DNA of 64,000 bases from Acetobacteroides hydrogenigenes (GTDB lineage: Bacteria; Bacteroidota; Bacteroidia; Bacteroidales; ZOR0009). Where the stretch lies: assembly GCF_004340205.1 (NCBI RefSeq), contig NZ_SLWB01000004.1, positions 1 to 64,000 on the forward strand, written 5' to 3'. Both the position numbers and the translations under genes were made by a program. Below are positions 16,947 to 26,316 of the stretch, piece after piece. The notes under the pieces were generated by a model. It ran no database searches. It saw nothing but the letters and a program-made list of their open reading frames with translations, and was not told the DNA's origin. Positions within the stretch are counted from its first letter, which is position 1. Each line of letters opens with the position of its first letter.

Positions 16947-17366
16947 TTATCTATCCTTAAATAGATGATTTCTAAGAAATGATGCTCGATACGCAAACGA
17001 TTCGAACAATACCGCACTACCCACACCTAGTGTATAGGCAACTATGTCGGTCCAAAGGAAACCGAAGCCTAGCACGAGACCTCCCAGGCGGGTAGCCCTA
17101 ATAGCATCAATCCATGGTGCATGGTAGAGCTGCGATATCTCGATAAGATAGCAAAAGGTTAGGGCAACAAGAGCAGTACGAACGATGCTCCATCTGCAAA
17201 AAGCAGCGGCAAATAAAAAATAAACCATCACAGCCCAAAGCGCATCGCCCAGACCAAGGTTTATAGAATCAGGAAGGTATCCCGCCATTTTGCGGGAACC
17301 AAGTCCAAGTAAAATGGACGATATAGTTAAAAGTAGGAATAAGGCACGATTCCGACAAGTAGTCAT
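16947..17366 (-). CDS. DUF2809 membrane protein
   Basis: A 139-residue protein with about four hydrophobic helices, matching the DUF2809 family (start with ILLGLGSRKM and DALWAVMVYFLFAA, then ALTFCYLIEISQLYHAPWIDAIR). The function of the family is unknown. It lies 43 nt after the MBL-fold gene on the same strand and might be co-transcribed with it. Confidence 0.8.
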   Translation of the reverse strand: MTTCRNRALFLLLTISSILLGLGSRKMAGYLPDSINLGLGDALWAVMVYFLFAAAFCRWSIVRTALVALTFCYLIEISQLYHAPWIDAIRATRLGGLVLGFGFLWTDIVAYTLGVGSAVLFESFAYRASFLRNHLFKDR

Positions 17367-17409
17367 AGGTATTTTGAGCGTTTAGAGTGCCCAAAACTAC
17401 CAAAAAAGG

Positions 17410-18210
17410 CTACAACTCGAAGGTTGTTCCTGTAGAATTATAGAAAACCGTGCTGCCCAACCACTGCACAAATGCACCGTATCGATCGATTCCGGTGCAG
17501 TGGCAAATGCCAAGCGACTTAGGAGCCTGCTGCTCGAAGTAGCTAATCGTCTCCTCCAGCTGCTCTGGGCTGCATCCCTGCAAGTGGAAGCCACCCACTA
17601 CTGCTTTTATCTCCTTCTTAAAAGTTGATTTTGCCGTCTCCACCATGTTGGTAATGCCCCTGTGCGAGCAGCTGCTGATAATGGAGATGCCATCGGTAGA
17701 ATCAACAGCAAGGAAAAGTTCATCCTCGAAGGTGTCCTCCTCAAACAAGCTCTCCTTTTTGACAAGGAAACCCTTGAAGTGGGTGTCTGCAGGGTTGACA
17801 ATTGGAGTTTGGGGGATGATGAACAGACCTCTATCTAACTCCAGTTGGTCATCGACAAAGACGATGCGCCCTGATGCCAAGCTGGAGTTCACCGCAGCAC
17901 CGATGTAACGGGAGGTGCCGTGGTACTTATCAGCCAATGCAGCCCGCTTGAGGTACACCTTCGCCTTTTGGTTAAGGCGCAGAAAGGTGTTTAGCCCACC
18001 CGCATGGTCGTAGTGACCATGGCTGATCACCACCGCATCAACCTCAGTGAGATCGATGCCCAGCGCTTGGGCGTTGCGTACAAAAACATCGGATTGCCCG
18101 GTATCGAAGAGAATCTTCTTACTCTCCGTTTCGATGTAGAACGACAGCCCATGCTCGGCTAAGAGCCCTGACTTATAGGTGAGATTTTCAACTAGGGTGG
18201 TGACTTTCAT
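17410..18210 (-). CDS. MBL-fold metallohydrolase
   Basis: A 266-residue cytoplasmic metallo-beta-lactamase-fold protein with the HGHYDHAGG zinc motif near residue 65, the later SSCSHRGI histidine, a GGFHL motif and a C-terminal GICHCTG. This arrangement matches the group often annotated as dihydropterin-ribofuranosylaminobenzene phosphate synthase-like or MBL Tflp. Substrate is unknown. It follows two NifX-like genes and a DUF134 regulator, and the group recurs together in anaerobes. A 119-nt inverted repeat separates it from the gene upstream. Confidence 0.85.
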   Translation of the reverse strand: MKVTTLVENLTYKSGLLAEHGLSFYIETESKKILFDTGQSDVFVRNAQALGIDLTEVDAVVISHGHYDHAGGLNTFLRLNQKAKVYLKRAALADKYHGTSRYIGAAVNSSLASGRIVFVDDQLELDRGLFIIPQTPIVNPADTHFKGFLVKKESLFEEDTFEDELFLAVDSTDGISIISSCSHRGITNMVETAKSTFKKEIKAVVGGFHLQGCSPEQLEETISYFEQQAPKSLGICHCTGIDRYGAFVQWLGSTVFYNSTGTTFEL

Positions 18211-18243
18211 TGGTTGCTTATCTTATTATTAGAACAAGGAAGC

Positions 18244-18362
18244 TGTCCAAAAAGGGGTATCACGTATCACGATATGCGTATCACGACAAGTTAGACCACA
18301 TTGCAGTAGGCTGTGGTAACATTTCGTGATACGTGATACGTGTGTCGTGATACTTTTTAGAC
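18244..18362. repeat. 119-nt imperfect inverted repeat built from GTATCACG units
   Basis: The left arm (GTCCAAAAAG then repeated GTATCACG blocks) and right arm (repeated CGTGATAC blocks then CTTTTTAGAC) are inverted copies. The centre holds a smaller dyad ACCACA/TGTGGT. It sits between two genes on the same strand. It could be a bidirectional terminator or a small dispersed palindromic element; no coding capacity is seen. Confidence 0.7.
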
Positions 18363-18371
18363 ATCATCTTT

Positions 18372-18740
18372 CTAGTGGTTGCAAACATGCCCATCGTCAT
18401 GCGTATGCGAACAGCCTACGCCCGAATCGGCGAGTTCGCCTTTTAGCCAAGCCTCGGCAACGGTCTTAACCTCGCCCGAGCAGCCGCGAACCACCTGGAT
18501 GCCGTGGTTGCCAAGCACGTTGAGCGCACCTGCCCCCATGTTGCCGGCTAGCATCACCACAACGCCCTGCGCCTGCAGCACCGATGCAATGTTAGACTTA
18601 CACCCGCAGCCCTGAGGCGATGGGATGGTTTCAGTGCCCACAATTTCTCGGTTCTCGCTTACTGTAAATACAGTGTACATTTCGCAATGACCAAAATGGT
18701 TATCTATACGACCTTCTCTTGTTGGTAATGCAATCTTCAT
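18372..18740 (-). CDS. NifX/NifB-associated family protein (dinitrogenase iron-molybdenum cofactor domain)
   Basis: A 122-residue protein of the Nif11/NifX-like small domain family. It starts MKIALPTREGRIDNHFGHCE and has the GHGIQVVRGCSGEVKTVAEAWL C-terminal half typical of the family. The C-terminus is rich in Cys and His (GCSHTHDDGHVCNH), which could bind metal. It overlaps the preceding NifX-like gene by 4 nt. No nitrogenase genes are in the window, so a general iron-sulfur or molybdenum-carrying role is only an inference. Confidence 0.85.
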   Translation of the reverse strand: MKIALPTREGRIDNHFGHCEMYTVFTVSENREIVGTETIPSPQGCGCKSNIASVLQAQGVVVMLAGNMGAGALNVLGNHGIQVVRGCSGEVKTVAEAWLKGELADSGVGCSHTHDDGHVCNH

Positions 18741-19051
18741 AGCTCTTTACTTTGTTTTGTACGGTTAATAATATCTTCTACGCTTTTTTCTTTGGAAACA
18801 ACAATAAGCTGAATTCCTTTTCCTTTAAGCATATCCACAACCCTATTCCCAAATCGGCCAGCAACAACTACTGTTACGCCAAGTTTCTCAAGCATTTCCA
18901 CAACCTGAACCCCAGCAGAATCATTGCTCGAAGTAAAAGTATTTTTAACAAATCCTACTTCACCAGTACCAGTATCGTAAACGCAAAACCAAGAACAACG
19001 TCCAAAATGCATATCGATAGGGGCACTTACAGAATTTTGGCTCGTAGCCAT
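18737..19051 (-). CDS. Second NifX/NifB-associated family protein
   Basis: A 104-residue protein of the same fold as its downstream neighbour (APIDMHFGRCSWFCVYDT, GVTVVVAGRFGNRVVDMLKGKG). I place the start at ATG 19051 (MATSQNSV); the upstream ATG at 19063 adds MVLG and begins 4 nt after the stop of the regulator gene. It sits between a DUF134 regulator and the other NifX-like gene as an operon. The exact function is unknown. Confidence 0.83.
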   Translation of the reverse strand: MATSQNSVSAPIDMHFGRCSWFCVYDTGTGEVGFVKNTFTSSNDSAGVQVVEMLEKLGVTVVVAGRFGNRVVDMLKGKGIQLIVVSKEKSVEDIINRTKQSKEL

Positions 19052-19066
19052 CCCTAACACCATCTC

Positions 19067-19465
19067 TTACCAATTTTTGTTTATACGACCTCCCGAACAA
19101 AGCGGACATCTGACCTCTTTATCACTATCTGAATTAAAGTCAACGTCGCAATCAAGGCAATGAAACCAGCTAGTTGCCATCTCAATACGCCCACCTCCAA
19201 TCCGAATAGCAGCAACCTCAACTAATGCTTGTGCCAGCTTTTTACGAGCACTACTGTAAATACGAGTAAATGTAGGACGCGACACCCCCATTAACTGAGC
19301 GGCCTCCTCGTGCTTCAGCAGTTCATAGTCACACAAAGTAAAAGCCTCATACTCTTCAAAAGTAAGATTTACCTCCCCCGAAGAAGTATGCTGCATCCCG
19401 TATGGGATAAATCCTCCGAAACTAGGAGCTCGTTGTATAAGACGATGCTTCTTTTGACGTACCAT
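19067..19465 (-). CDS. DUF134 helix-turn-helix protein with C-terminal zinc ribbon
   Basis: DNA-binding protein of the DUF134/UPF0251 family, 132 residues from ATG 19465 (MVRQKKHRLI). The upstream Met at 19498 lies inside the promoter region, so I reject it. The sigma-70 region 4-like helix-turn-helix is HEEAAQLMGVSRPTFTRIYS. The C-terminus has two Cys pairs (CLDC and CPLC) that should bind zinc. It leads an operon with two NifX-like genes and probably regulates it. The promoter and a dyad operator are visible just upstream. Confidence 0.87.
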   Translation of the reverse strand: MVRQKKHRLIQRAPSFGGFIPYGMQHTSSGEVNLTFEEYEAFTLCDYELLKHEEAAQLMGVSRPTFTRIYSSARKKLAQALVEVAAIRIGGGRIEMATSWFHCLDCDVDFNSDSDKEVRCPLCSGGRINKNW

Positions 19466-19482
19466 TACGAACAATTTTTCTA

Positions 19483-19513
19483 CAAATATAATGAACATAT
19501 GTTCGTTTCAAAA
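19483..19513 (-). promoter_or_regulatory. Bacteroidota-type promoter with embedded dyad operator
   Basis: Minus strand: a -33 TTTTG at 19513-19509 and a -7 box TATATTTG at 19490-19483, separated by 18 nt. A perfect 12-nt palindrome GAACATATGTTC (19493-19504) fills most of the spacer, where a bound repressor would block RNA polymerase. The ATG of the DUF134 gene follows 18 nt after the -7 box. The box matches the known Bacteroides consensus TAnnTTTG; use of the operator is inferred. Confidence 0.65.
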
Positions 19514-20063
19514 CACAATCCATGCAAACATTTGCGCTAAAATGAAAGAAAAATCGATCCTCTCAGATTTCTCCTCCAAAAATCCTCACCGAATAGGTGT
19601 TAATCTTTAAATCAAAATAAAGTCTAACAAACCTACACTCTAAATGTTAATATTGGTTTTATTTTAAAACTTTTATTGTTAATTTAAATACAACACCAAC
19701 TCACCAAGACAAAACAATGCCTTATTATTGCACAAAATCAATAAACACTATTATTCAACACATTATAGACATTCATTAACAAAAAATCATCGCCAAACTA
19801 TCCGAATTAACACATCTTTCTCTATTTTATTTTTACATCCTGAATTTTTTTTAAATACCCATACACTATACTTGCAACGAGTAAGATCGAGGCTAAGAAC
19901 TAAAGTTGAAGTCTTAAAAGACAATTTTAACAGGCACTTAACAGTTCAAAAACCTAGATTTTGTCAGCATTTTTTAAATAGACACAATTGTTAACCAGCA
20001 TTACCCTAACCGACAGGTAGGTGTAATAAAGTAACCACTTATTTACGTACTAAATCTAACTCT
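19514..20063 (+). other. AT-rich leader region upstream of susC
   Basis: This 550-nt gap is strongly AT-rich and holds no supported gene. A TATACTTG box at 19867-19874 is one mismatch from the TAnnTTTG -7 element and would give a leader of about 180 nt before the SusC start. No anti-sigma or ECF sigma gene lies nearby. I see no structured regulatory element that I can name. Confidence 0.45.
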
Positions 20064-23048
20064 ATGAAAATCACTTCTCATTGGAGAATTGGCGGGAGTA
20101 AACCAACCATGCTACTAGCAGCACTTATGTGCATCGGAGGCATTACCCCAACAATTGGAGCAGGCTCACCAACAGTGGCCATCGTCCAAAATCAAACAAC
20201 AGTAAAAATCATTGTAGTAGACCCTTCGGGAATGCCCCTGCCTGGCGCAACCATTAAAGTTGTTGGCAGCGACAAGGGTACCACTACTAATGCTAATGGA
20301 GAAGCAACCATTACAGCAAAAGCGAATGCTTCAATCGAATGCTCGTTTATTGGGATGCAGAAGCAAACAATTGCGATTAATGGTCAAAGCACTATCAAGG
20401 TTGCTCTTACCGAAGACAATCAAAAGATTGAAGAGGTAGTCGTAGTTGCCTATGGAACTCAAAAAAAAACCTCTGTTACCGGTTCTGTTTCAACCCTTAA
20501 GTCGGATAAGCTTAAGGATGTTACCACACCGAACATTGGCAACATGCTACAAGGCAAGGTAGCTGGAGTGGTTGTTACCAACGCCTCGGGAGAACCAGGC
20601 TCAACCCCTAGCATTATCATTCGTGGTAAGGGTTCTCTAAACCAAGCAGTAGAGCCTCTTTGGGTTGTTGACGGTATCGTGGGAGCCATTTCGCCAAACC
20701 CCAACGACATCGAAAACATCACCGTTCTTAAGGATGCTTCGGCAACTGCACTTTACGGTTCTCGTGGCGCCAATGGGGTTATTATGGTTACCACCAAAAA
20801 AGGAAAGTCTGGAGCTAGCAAGATCTCCGCATCAGCAGTTTACGGCACCAACACCCTAAGCATGGGGAACTTTGAATTAATGAACTCAAAAGAGCTGTAC
20901 GACTACCAAAAAGCGTTCAACAACCAACCTTGGTTTAACGAGGACTTACTAAAAACGGATACCGATTGGTTTGATTTAAGCACCCATACAGGAAGCACCC
21001 AAAATTACAATGTTGCCTATTCTAGCTCTAGCGACAAATCGAACAACTACATCAGCGGAGACTTCTATACCGAAGATGGTGCCGTTAAGGGCAAAGAGTT
21101 CTCTCGCTACAGCGCTCGTTGGAACAACGACTACAAGGTAAGCAAGTGGTTTACTATCCGATCTAAGGTTGCTGGTAACTATAGCGAAGACGAGGACAGG
21201 CAGCACAGCCTATACAACATGTTCCTTTACTTGCCTTGGGACAAACCTTACAATGCCGATGGCTCAGTAAGGTCGGGCAAAGAGGACGATTGGTTGGGCC
21301 GTGATATGAACAACTACCTTTACGACCTGCAATGGAACTACGGCAAATCGCGCACGCTTAGCGCATCCGCATCGGTTGGCTTCGATGTTACAATTACAGA
21401 TTACCTAAAGTTCGAGTCGAACAACAGTATCAACCACTACATTAATAATAGCATGTCCTATACCGACAAGAACTCTACTTCAGGAGAGTCGGACGAAGGA
21501 TCGCTTTACAACTACTCATACTGGGACGATACCAAGTTTACCAACCAGCTGCTTAAGTTTAACAAGGCTTTTGGTGCTCATCGTGTAGATGCGTTACTTG
21601 GATACGAGTATTCTCGCAATAAGTACGATTGGTTTGACGCTACTGGAGCAGGAATACCTTCGGGCTACGAAGTTCTCAACGTAACCGCTAAAGCAAAAAG
21701 CGTTTCTGGAAACAAGAGTGCCTGGGCTATACAATCGTACCTTTTCAACGCCAACTATATGTACAACGATCGCTACATGGCGCAGTTCTCTGCTCGTAGG
21801 GATGGATCGTCAAAGTTCGGCGAAGACAAGCGATATGGTAACTTCTTCACCCTGAGCGCTGGATGGAATGTACATAACGAAGCATTCTTTGCGCCTCTAA
21901 AGAAGTACATCACCACCATGAAGCTAAGAGCCAGCTACGGTTCGGTAGGTAACACTCCTAATGGTAACTACTCGCACCTAGGGCTATACTCACTTAAGTT
22001 CTACAACGGTTCTCCAGCCTTTTTCCCAGCACAATACGGAAATCGAAATCTAACTTGGGAGAAAGCATACTCTACCAACTTCGCCATCGACATGCGCCTA
22101 TTCGACCGTGTTGATCTGAACATTGACCTCTACGACAAAGACACCAAGGACCTTCTTTACTACGTTACGTTCCCATCGGTATCGGGATACGACGGACAGT
22201 ACCAGAATATTGGAGCGCTCAGAAACCGTGGTGTAGAAATTACCGTAAACGCCAACATCATCAACAAAAAGGATTTCTTTTGGAATGCCGACTTTAACAT
22301 TGGCTTCAACAAGAATGAGATTACCAAACTTTACAACGGAAAGTCTGTAATCAGCGGCCTTAAGCGCTTGGAAGAAGGCTACGACATGGACACATGGTAC
22401 ATGCGCGAATGGGCAGGTGTAAACCCTGAAAATGGATCGCCACAATGGTGGAAAGACGTAAAGGATGCCAACGGCAATGTTACTGGTAGAGAGAAAACCT
22501 CTAGCTACAGCGCTGCAACCCTTTACAGACTTAACTTTTCTGCTTCGCCAGACTTTAGCGGAGGATTTGGTACCACTATAGGGTACAAGGGCCTAACTCT
22601 TGCTGCCAACTTTGGATTCCTTTACGGCAATAAAATATACCACTCAGCCCGCGAGCTCTACGATAACGATGGAGGCTACTCTACCTACAACTCTATGAAG
22701 CTGTACGACGGCTGGAAGCGTTGGGAAAAGCCCGGAGACATCGCAACTCACCCAAAAGCCGTTGAAGGAGGAAACAACCAAGCATTCAAATCTTCATCAA
22801 GATACCTCGAAGATGGTAGCTTCCTTAAGCTGCGCAACGTAACCTTGAGCTACAACATCCCTTCGAACATCGTTAAAAAGGTGAAGCTAAACGGAGCCAA
22901 AGTTTACATCAGCGGCGACAACCTACTAACTCTAACCGACTTTTCGGGCATCGACCCTGAAGTGGGAACATCAAACAGCGGAAACTCAGGTGCAAGTGCC
23001 TACCCAATGGTAAAAAAGGTTGTTTTTGGTATCAACATTGACCTATAA
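20064..23048 (+). CDS. SusC/RagA-family TonB-dependent outer membrane transporter
   Basis: A 994-residue outer-membrane importer. After a signal segment it has a carboxypeptidase-regulatory-like domain (VKIIVVDPSGMPLPGATIKV, about 50-125), a TonB-box-like stretch EEVVVVAYGTQ, a plug domain with the SusC signatures VDGIVG and LKDASATALYGSRGANGVI, then a beta-barrel ending in an aromatic/hydrophobic strand (VVFGINIDL). The SusD partner gene starts 13 nt downstream. Together they should import an oligosaccharide or peptide; the ligand is not evident because no glycosidase sits in the operon. Confidence 0.95.
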   Translation: MKITSHWRIGGSKPTMLLAALMCIGGITPTIGAGSPTVAIVQNQTTVKIIVVDPSGMPLPGATIKVVGSDKGTTTNANGEATITAKANASIECSFIGMQKQTIAINGQSTIKVALTEDNQKIEEVVVVAYGTQKKTSVTGSVSTLKSDKLKDVTTPNIGNMLQGKVAGVVVTNASGEPGSTPSIIIRGKGSLNQAVEPLWVVDGIVGAISPNPNDIENITVLKDASATALYGSRGANGVIMVTTKKGKSGASKISASAVYGTNTLSMGNFELMNSKELYDYQKAFNNQPWFNEDLLKTDTDWFDLSTHTGSTQNYNVAYSSSSDKSNNYISGDFYTEDGAVKGKEFSRYSARWNNDYKVSKWFTIRSKVAGNYSEDEDRQHSLYNMFLYLPWDKPYNADGSVRSGKEDDWLGRDMNNYLYDLQWNYGKSRTLSASASVGFDVTITDYLKFESNNSINHYINNSMSYTDKNSTSGESDEGSLYNYSYWDDTKFTNQLLKFNKAFGAHRVDALLGYEYSRNKYDWFDATGAGIPSGYEVLNVTAKAKSVSGNKSAWAIQSYLFNANYMYNDRYMAQFSARRDGSSKFGEDKRYGNFFTLSAGWNVHNEAFFAPLKKYITTMKLRASYGSVGNTPNGNYSHLGLYSLKFYNGSPAFFPAQYGNRNLTWEKAYSTNFAIDMRLFDRVDLNIDLYDKDTKDLLYYVTFPSVSGYDGQYQNIGALRNRGVEITVNANIINKKDFFWNADFNIGFNKNEITKLYNGKSVISGLKRLEEGYDMDTWYMREWAGVNPENGSPQWWKDVKDANGNVTGREKTSSYSAATLYRLNFSASPDFSGGFGTTIGYKGLTLAANFGFLYGNKIYHSARELYDNDGGYSTYNSMKLYDGWKRWEKPGDIATHPKAVEGGNNQAFKSSSRYLEDGSFLKLRNVTLSYNIPSNIVKKVKLNGAKVYISGDNLLTLTDFSGIDPEVGTSNSGNSGASAYPMVKKVVFGINIDL

Positions 23049-23060
23049 TCGATTACTACA

Positions 23061-24776
23061 ATGAGAAAAAAAATACTATACGCACTATTTGCAGCAACCG
23101 CCCTTATGGCTACCAGCTGCGAACTAGACGAGAAGCCATACAACATGGCAGACGAGAGCAGCGTTGCCGGTGGCGACGTGGGAACCATCGAAGCGATAAC
23201 ATCGGGGAGCTACTCGTTCCTTAAAGAGGAGTACTACATAAAGCCTATGCACTATGTTGGCGAATTCGGTGGCGACAACATCGCCCTAAGCGGATCGACT
23301 ACCGACAACCTGATGTACCTCTACAACTACCAACGAATTCCAGACAGCTACCAAACCTCCTACTTTTGGAACCGTAGCTACAAGATTATCGTTAATGCTA
23401 ACAAGATTATCTCGCTAGCCAAAGAGGGAACCAGCGAAAAGGTAGACCAGTTTCTTGGCGAAAACTACTTCCTAAGAGGATGGCTCTACTTTAACCTGAG
23501 CAACATTTTCGGTCGTCCATACGCTCAATCGCCCGAAACCAACCTTTCGGTTCCGCTAAAGCTATCGGCAAGCATGGATGATTTCCCTGCACGCACAACC
23601 GTAAAGGCCGTTTACGAGCAGGTTGTTAAAGATCTTCTAAAGGCAGAGCAGCTGATGAACCAGGATCGCGGTAATATTTACGCATCTAAGACTGCAGCAC
23701 AAGCTCTTCTTTCGAGAGTGTACCTTTACATGGGCGAAAACAAGCTTGCTGAAGAGTACGCTACTAAGGTTATCGACTCGGGCAAATACTCCCTACTCGG
23801 AGCCGAAGACTACCAAAAATATTCGACCTTTACTCCTGAGGAGAATAGCGAAACCATCTTCGCCATTAAGTTCGTAAAGGATAAGGATGACCTTCACTGG
23901 TACTCGGTAGGATCGATGTACGCCAATATCGACGGTATAGGTTGGGGCGAGATGTACGCTTCGCTTCCTTACCGCCAGCTTCTTGACAAGAATCCTAGCG
24001 ATATCCGCCACGCCTTTATTGAGCCCCAGTACATCCTAGATGGCAACGGGAAAAAGCAGTACTGCTTCATGTTTATTGAAACGGTTAAGAACAGCGCAGG
24101 CGTAGAGCAACGCTTCTTCCGCTTCGACAAGGTTACCCCCGAAACCGTAAACGGCGTAACCAAGTACAAGCTGCAGGCTACACCTAAGGCGCCTTTCAAG
24201 GCATACAAGGATCAATACCTTGCAGAAGAAGAAGGCAAGCTGGTACTTTACGCCAAGCAAGCCGCGGATGCAGCAGACTTCACCCGCTACGAGGTTGCAA
24301 TTGACTACCTACTAGCCGACCGTGCTAGCTATCCTAAGTACTACGTAAACAAATGCTCGAGACAAGAGGGCCAAGCTCAGCTTTGGTCGCCAGTGGTACT
24401 TCGTCTTGCCGAAATGTACCTCAACCGTGCTGAGGCTCGCGCTAAGCAAGGCAACACAGGAGGAGCATTGCAGGATGTTAACGTTACCCGCGAGCGTGCC
24501 CAGATCCCTGCATACACGGCCGTTCCTCAGGGAACCGACATTCTAGACCTCGTGCTAGAAGAGCGCCGCATTGAGCTTGCCTTCGAAGGCCATCGTAAGT
24601 TCGACATCTTCCGCAACGGAAAAACCTTGGATAGAAGATACCCAGGCACCCACGACAGAGGTACTGCTGCTGCAGTTAAGCTCATCGTAGAGCCAACCGA
24701 CAAGGCGGTAATCGAGCTAATACCTCAACGCGAAATTAACGCCTACCCAGTTCCGCTAGTTCAGAACCCTCTATAG
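23061..24776 (+). CDS. SusD/RagB-family nutrient-binding lipoprotein
   Basis: A 571-residue surface lipoprotein with signal LMATSC (Cys20 after the hydrophobic stretch). It shows the SusD-like TPR scaffold and the RagB/SusD C-terminal part (SPVVLRLAEMYLNRAEARAKQ, then VLEERRIELAFEGHRKFDIFRNGKT). It caps the SusC barrel and captures the ligand outside the cell. It lies 13 nt after susC in the same operon and is followed by strong hairpins. Confidence 0.95.
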   Translation: MRKKILYALFAATALMATSCELDEKPYNMADESSVAGGDVGTIEAITSGSYSFLKEEYYIKPMHYVGEFGGDNIALSGSTTDNLMYLYNYQRIPDSYQTSYFWNRSYKIIVNANKIISLAKEGTSEKVDQFLGENYFLRGWLYFNLSNIFGRPYAQSPETNLSVPLKLSASMDDFPARTTVKAVYEQVVKDLLKAEQLMNQDRGNIYASKTAAQALLSRVYLYMGENKLAEEYATKVIDSGKYSLLGAEDYQKYSTFTPEENSETIFAIKFVKDKDDLHWYSVGSMYANIDGIGWGEMYASLPYRQLLDKNPSDIRHAFIEPQYILDGNGKKQYCFMFIETVKNSAGVEQRFFRFDKVTPETVNGVTKYKLQATPKAPFKAYKDQYLAEEEGKLVLYAKQAADAADFTRYEVAIDYLLADRASYPKYYVNKCSRQEGQAQLWSPVVLRLAEMYLNRAEARAKQGNTGGALQDVNVTRERAQIPAYTAVPQGTDILDLVLEERRIELAFEGHRKFDIFRNGKTLDRRYPGTHDRGTAAAVKLIVEPTDKAVIELIPQREINAYPVPLVQNPL

Positions 24777-24785
24777 GGCCAACGC

Positions 24786-24809
24786 CTTAGCATTGGAAAC
24801 AATGCTAAG
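24786..24809. other. Perfect 10-bp hairpin after susD
   Basis: CTTAGCATTG-gaaa-CAATGCTAAG begins 9 nt after the SusD stop. It has a GNRA-like gaaa tetraloop but no T-run, so it may stabilise the mRNA 3' end rather than terminate transcription. Confidence 0.6.
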
Positions 24810-24835
24810 ACCTCCTTAATAAATAATGTAGCGTA

Positions 24836-24871
24836 GAGGCTGATTCAACTCTTTGAGTCAGCCTCTTTTTT
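24836..24871 (+). terminator. Terminator after the susCD operon
   Basis: Hairpin GAGGCTGA...TCAGCCTC followed by TTTTTT, 60 nt after the SusD stop. It separates the pair from the DUF3472 gene, at least partially. Confidence 0.85.
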
Positions 24872-24891
24872 AAGCATGTAAATCGGAAACT

Positions 24892-26223
24892 ATGAGCATA
24901 AAAAGCATACATCTAGGGCTACTGCTCTGCCTTCAGGCCCTTAGCGGCTGTTCGAGCAGCGCCCAAAAGAGCGAGCTGGAGCGCATGAGCTTTACCCAGT
25001 ACATCCCCACAGCGGGCAACGCCTACTGCACCGAGAATCGCGCTGGCGCCACCGTTGGCAAAAATGGGATTGCAGAGTGGACCGACGGCTCCACCATCAG
25101 CATCTACTTTAAGGCTGGCAGCACGGGCAAACTCGACATCGGGCTGCGCGGCTACGCTCCTAGCGGCACCTCGGTGGTAACGCTTTCGGTTGCCGGTAAA
25201 TCGTTCGATGCCACCTTTAGCAGCGCAACCAGCAGCACCGTAGCCGTAGGTTCGGTGGAGGTTGCCCAGCCGGGATACATCCGCATCGACCTAAAGGGCA
25301 AGTCGAAAACGGGCGAAAGCTACGCCTGCATCGATGCCCTTGCCCTTGGCAACGTGGCCAGCCAGGGCACCCTTACCTACGTTAGCAGCCCCGACTTCTT
25401 CTACTGGGGGCGCCGTGGCCCATCGGTACATATGAGCTACACCCTACCTGCCGGGCAGCAGGAGTTCTTCTACAACGAGGTTACCGTACCTGCCGGACAG
25501 GACGTGGAGGGCTCGTACTACATGGCCAACGGCTTTGGCCAGGGCTACTTCGGCATACAGGTAAACTCGGCAACCGAGCGCCGCGTGCTCTTCTCGGTAT
25601 GGAGCCCCTTTACCACCGACGATCCTAACGCCATCCCCGAAAACCACAAGATCGTACTCCTAAAGAAGGGCGATGGGGTAAAAACAGGCGAGTTTGGCAA
25701 CGAGGGATCGGGCGGCCAGAGCTACCTCGTATTCCCCTGGAAGGCCGATCTTACCTACCGCTTCCTCACCCGCATCCGCCCCACCCAAAACGACCAGTGG
25801 GGACAGGCGTGCACCGAGTACACGGCCTACTTCTTCGATGCGGCAGCCCAGAGGTGGATGCTCATCGCCAGCTGGAAGCGCCCATCCACCAGCACCTACT
25901 ACACCAGCCCTTACTCCTTCCTGGAGAACTTTAACCCGGCACAGGGCTACATTACCCGTAAGGTGTACTTCGGCAACCAGTGGGCGCGCGATGCCAGCGG
26001 CGTTTGGAGGGAGATCCCCTCGGCCAAGTTTACCTGCGACGAAACCGGCCGCAAGGGCGGACGGGTAGACTTTGCCGGAGGTAGCGAAGGAAACCGCTTC
26101 TTCCTAAAGAGCTTCGGGTTCTTTAATGAGATGGTGCCCCCCGACAGGCCGTTTACCCGCACGGCCAACGGCGGCAACCCGCCCATCACCGAGCAGGAGC
26201 TGCAGGCCATTCTGGCGCTTTAG
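24892..26223 (+). CDS. Lipoprotein with DUF5077 and DUF3472 domains
   Basis: A 443-residue secreted lipoprotein (signal ending ALSGC). The N-terminal part (about 30-150, YIPTAGNAYCTENRAGATVG) matches DUF5077, a carbohydrate-binding-like beta domain. The C-terminal part (about 155-440, with FFYNEVTVPAGQDVEGSYYM and WKADLTYRFLTRIRP) matches DUF3472. Such proteins are common next to SusCD pairs and are suspected of glycan binding; no enzymatic residues are known to me. GC-rich codon use is higher than in the SusCD genes. Hairpin array B follows. Confidence 0.8.
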   Translation: MSIKSIHLGLLLCLQALSGCSSSAQKSELERMSFTQYIPTAGNAYCTENRAGATVGKNGIAEWTDGSTISIYFKAGSTGKLDIGLRGYAPSGTSVVTLSVAGKSFDATFSSATSSTVAVGSVEVAQPGYIRIDLKGKSKTGESYACIDALALGNVASQGTLTYVSSPDFFYWGRRGPSVHMSYTLPAGQQEFFYNEVTVPAGQDVEGSYYMANGFGQGYFGIQVNSATERRVLFSVWSPFTTDDPNAIPENHKIVLLKKGDGVKTGEFGNEGSGGQSYLVFPWKADLTYRFLTRIRPTQNDQWGQACTEYTAYFFDAAAQRWMLIASWKRPSTSTYYTSPYSFLENFNPAQGYITRKVYFGNQWARDASGVWREIPSAKFTCDETGRKGGRVDFAGGSEGNRFFLKSFGFFNEMVPPDRPFTRTANGGNPPITEQELQAILAL

Positions 26224-26316
26224 CCGTAAACCGACACTTCTACAACCATACCCCCTATTCCTTAGGATTTCCGATAGGCATAGGGGGATTTTCCTACTAA
26301 TTACACCGAAACAGAT

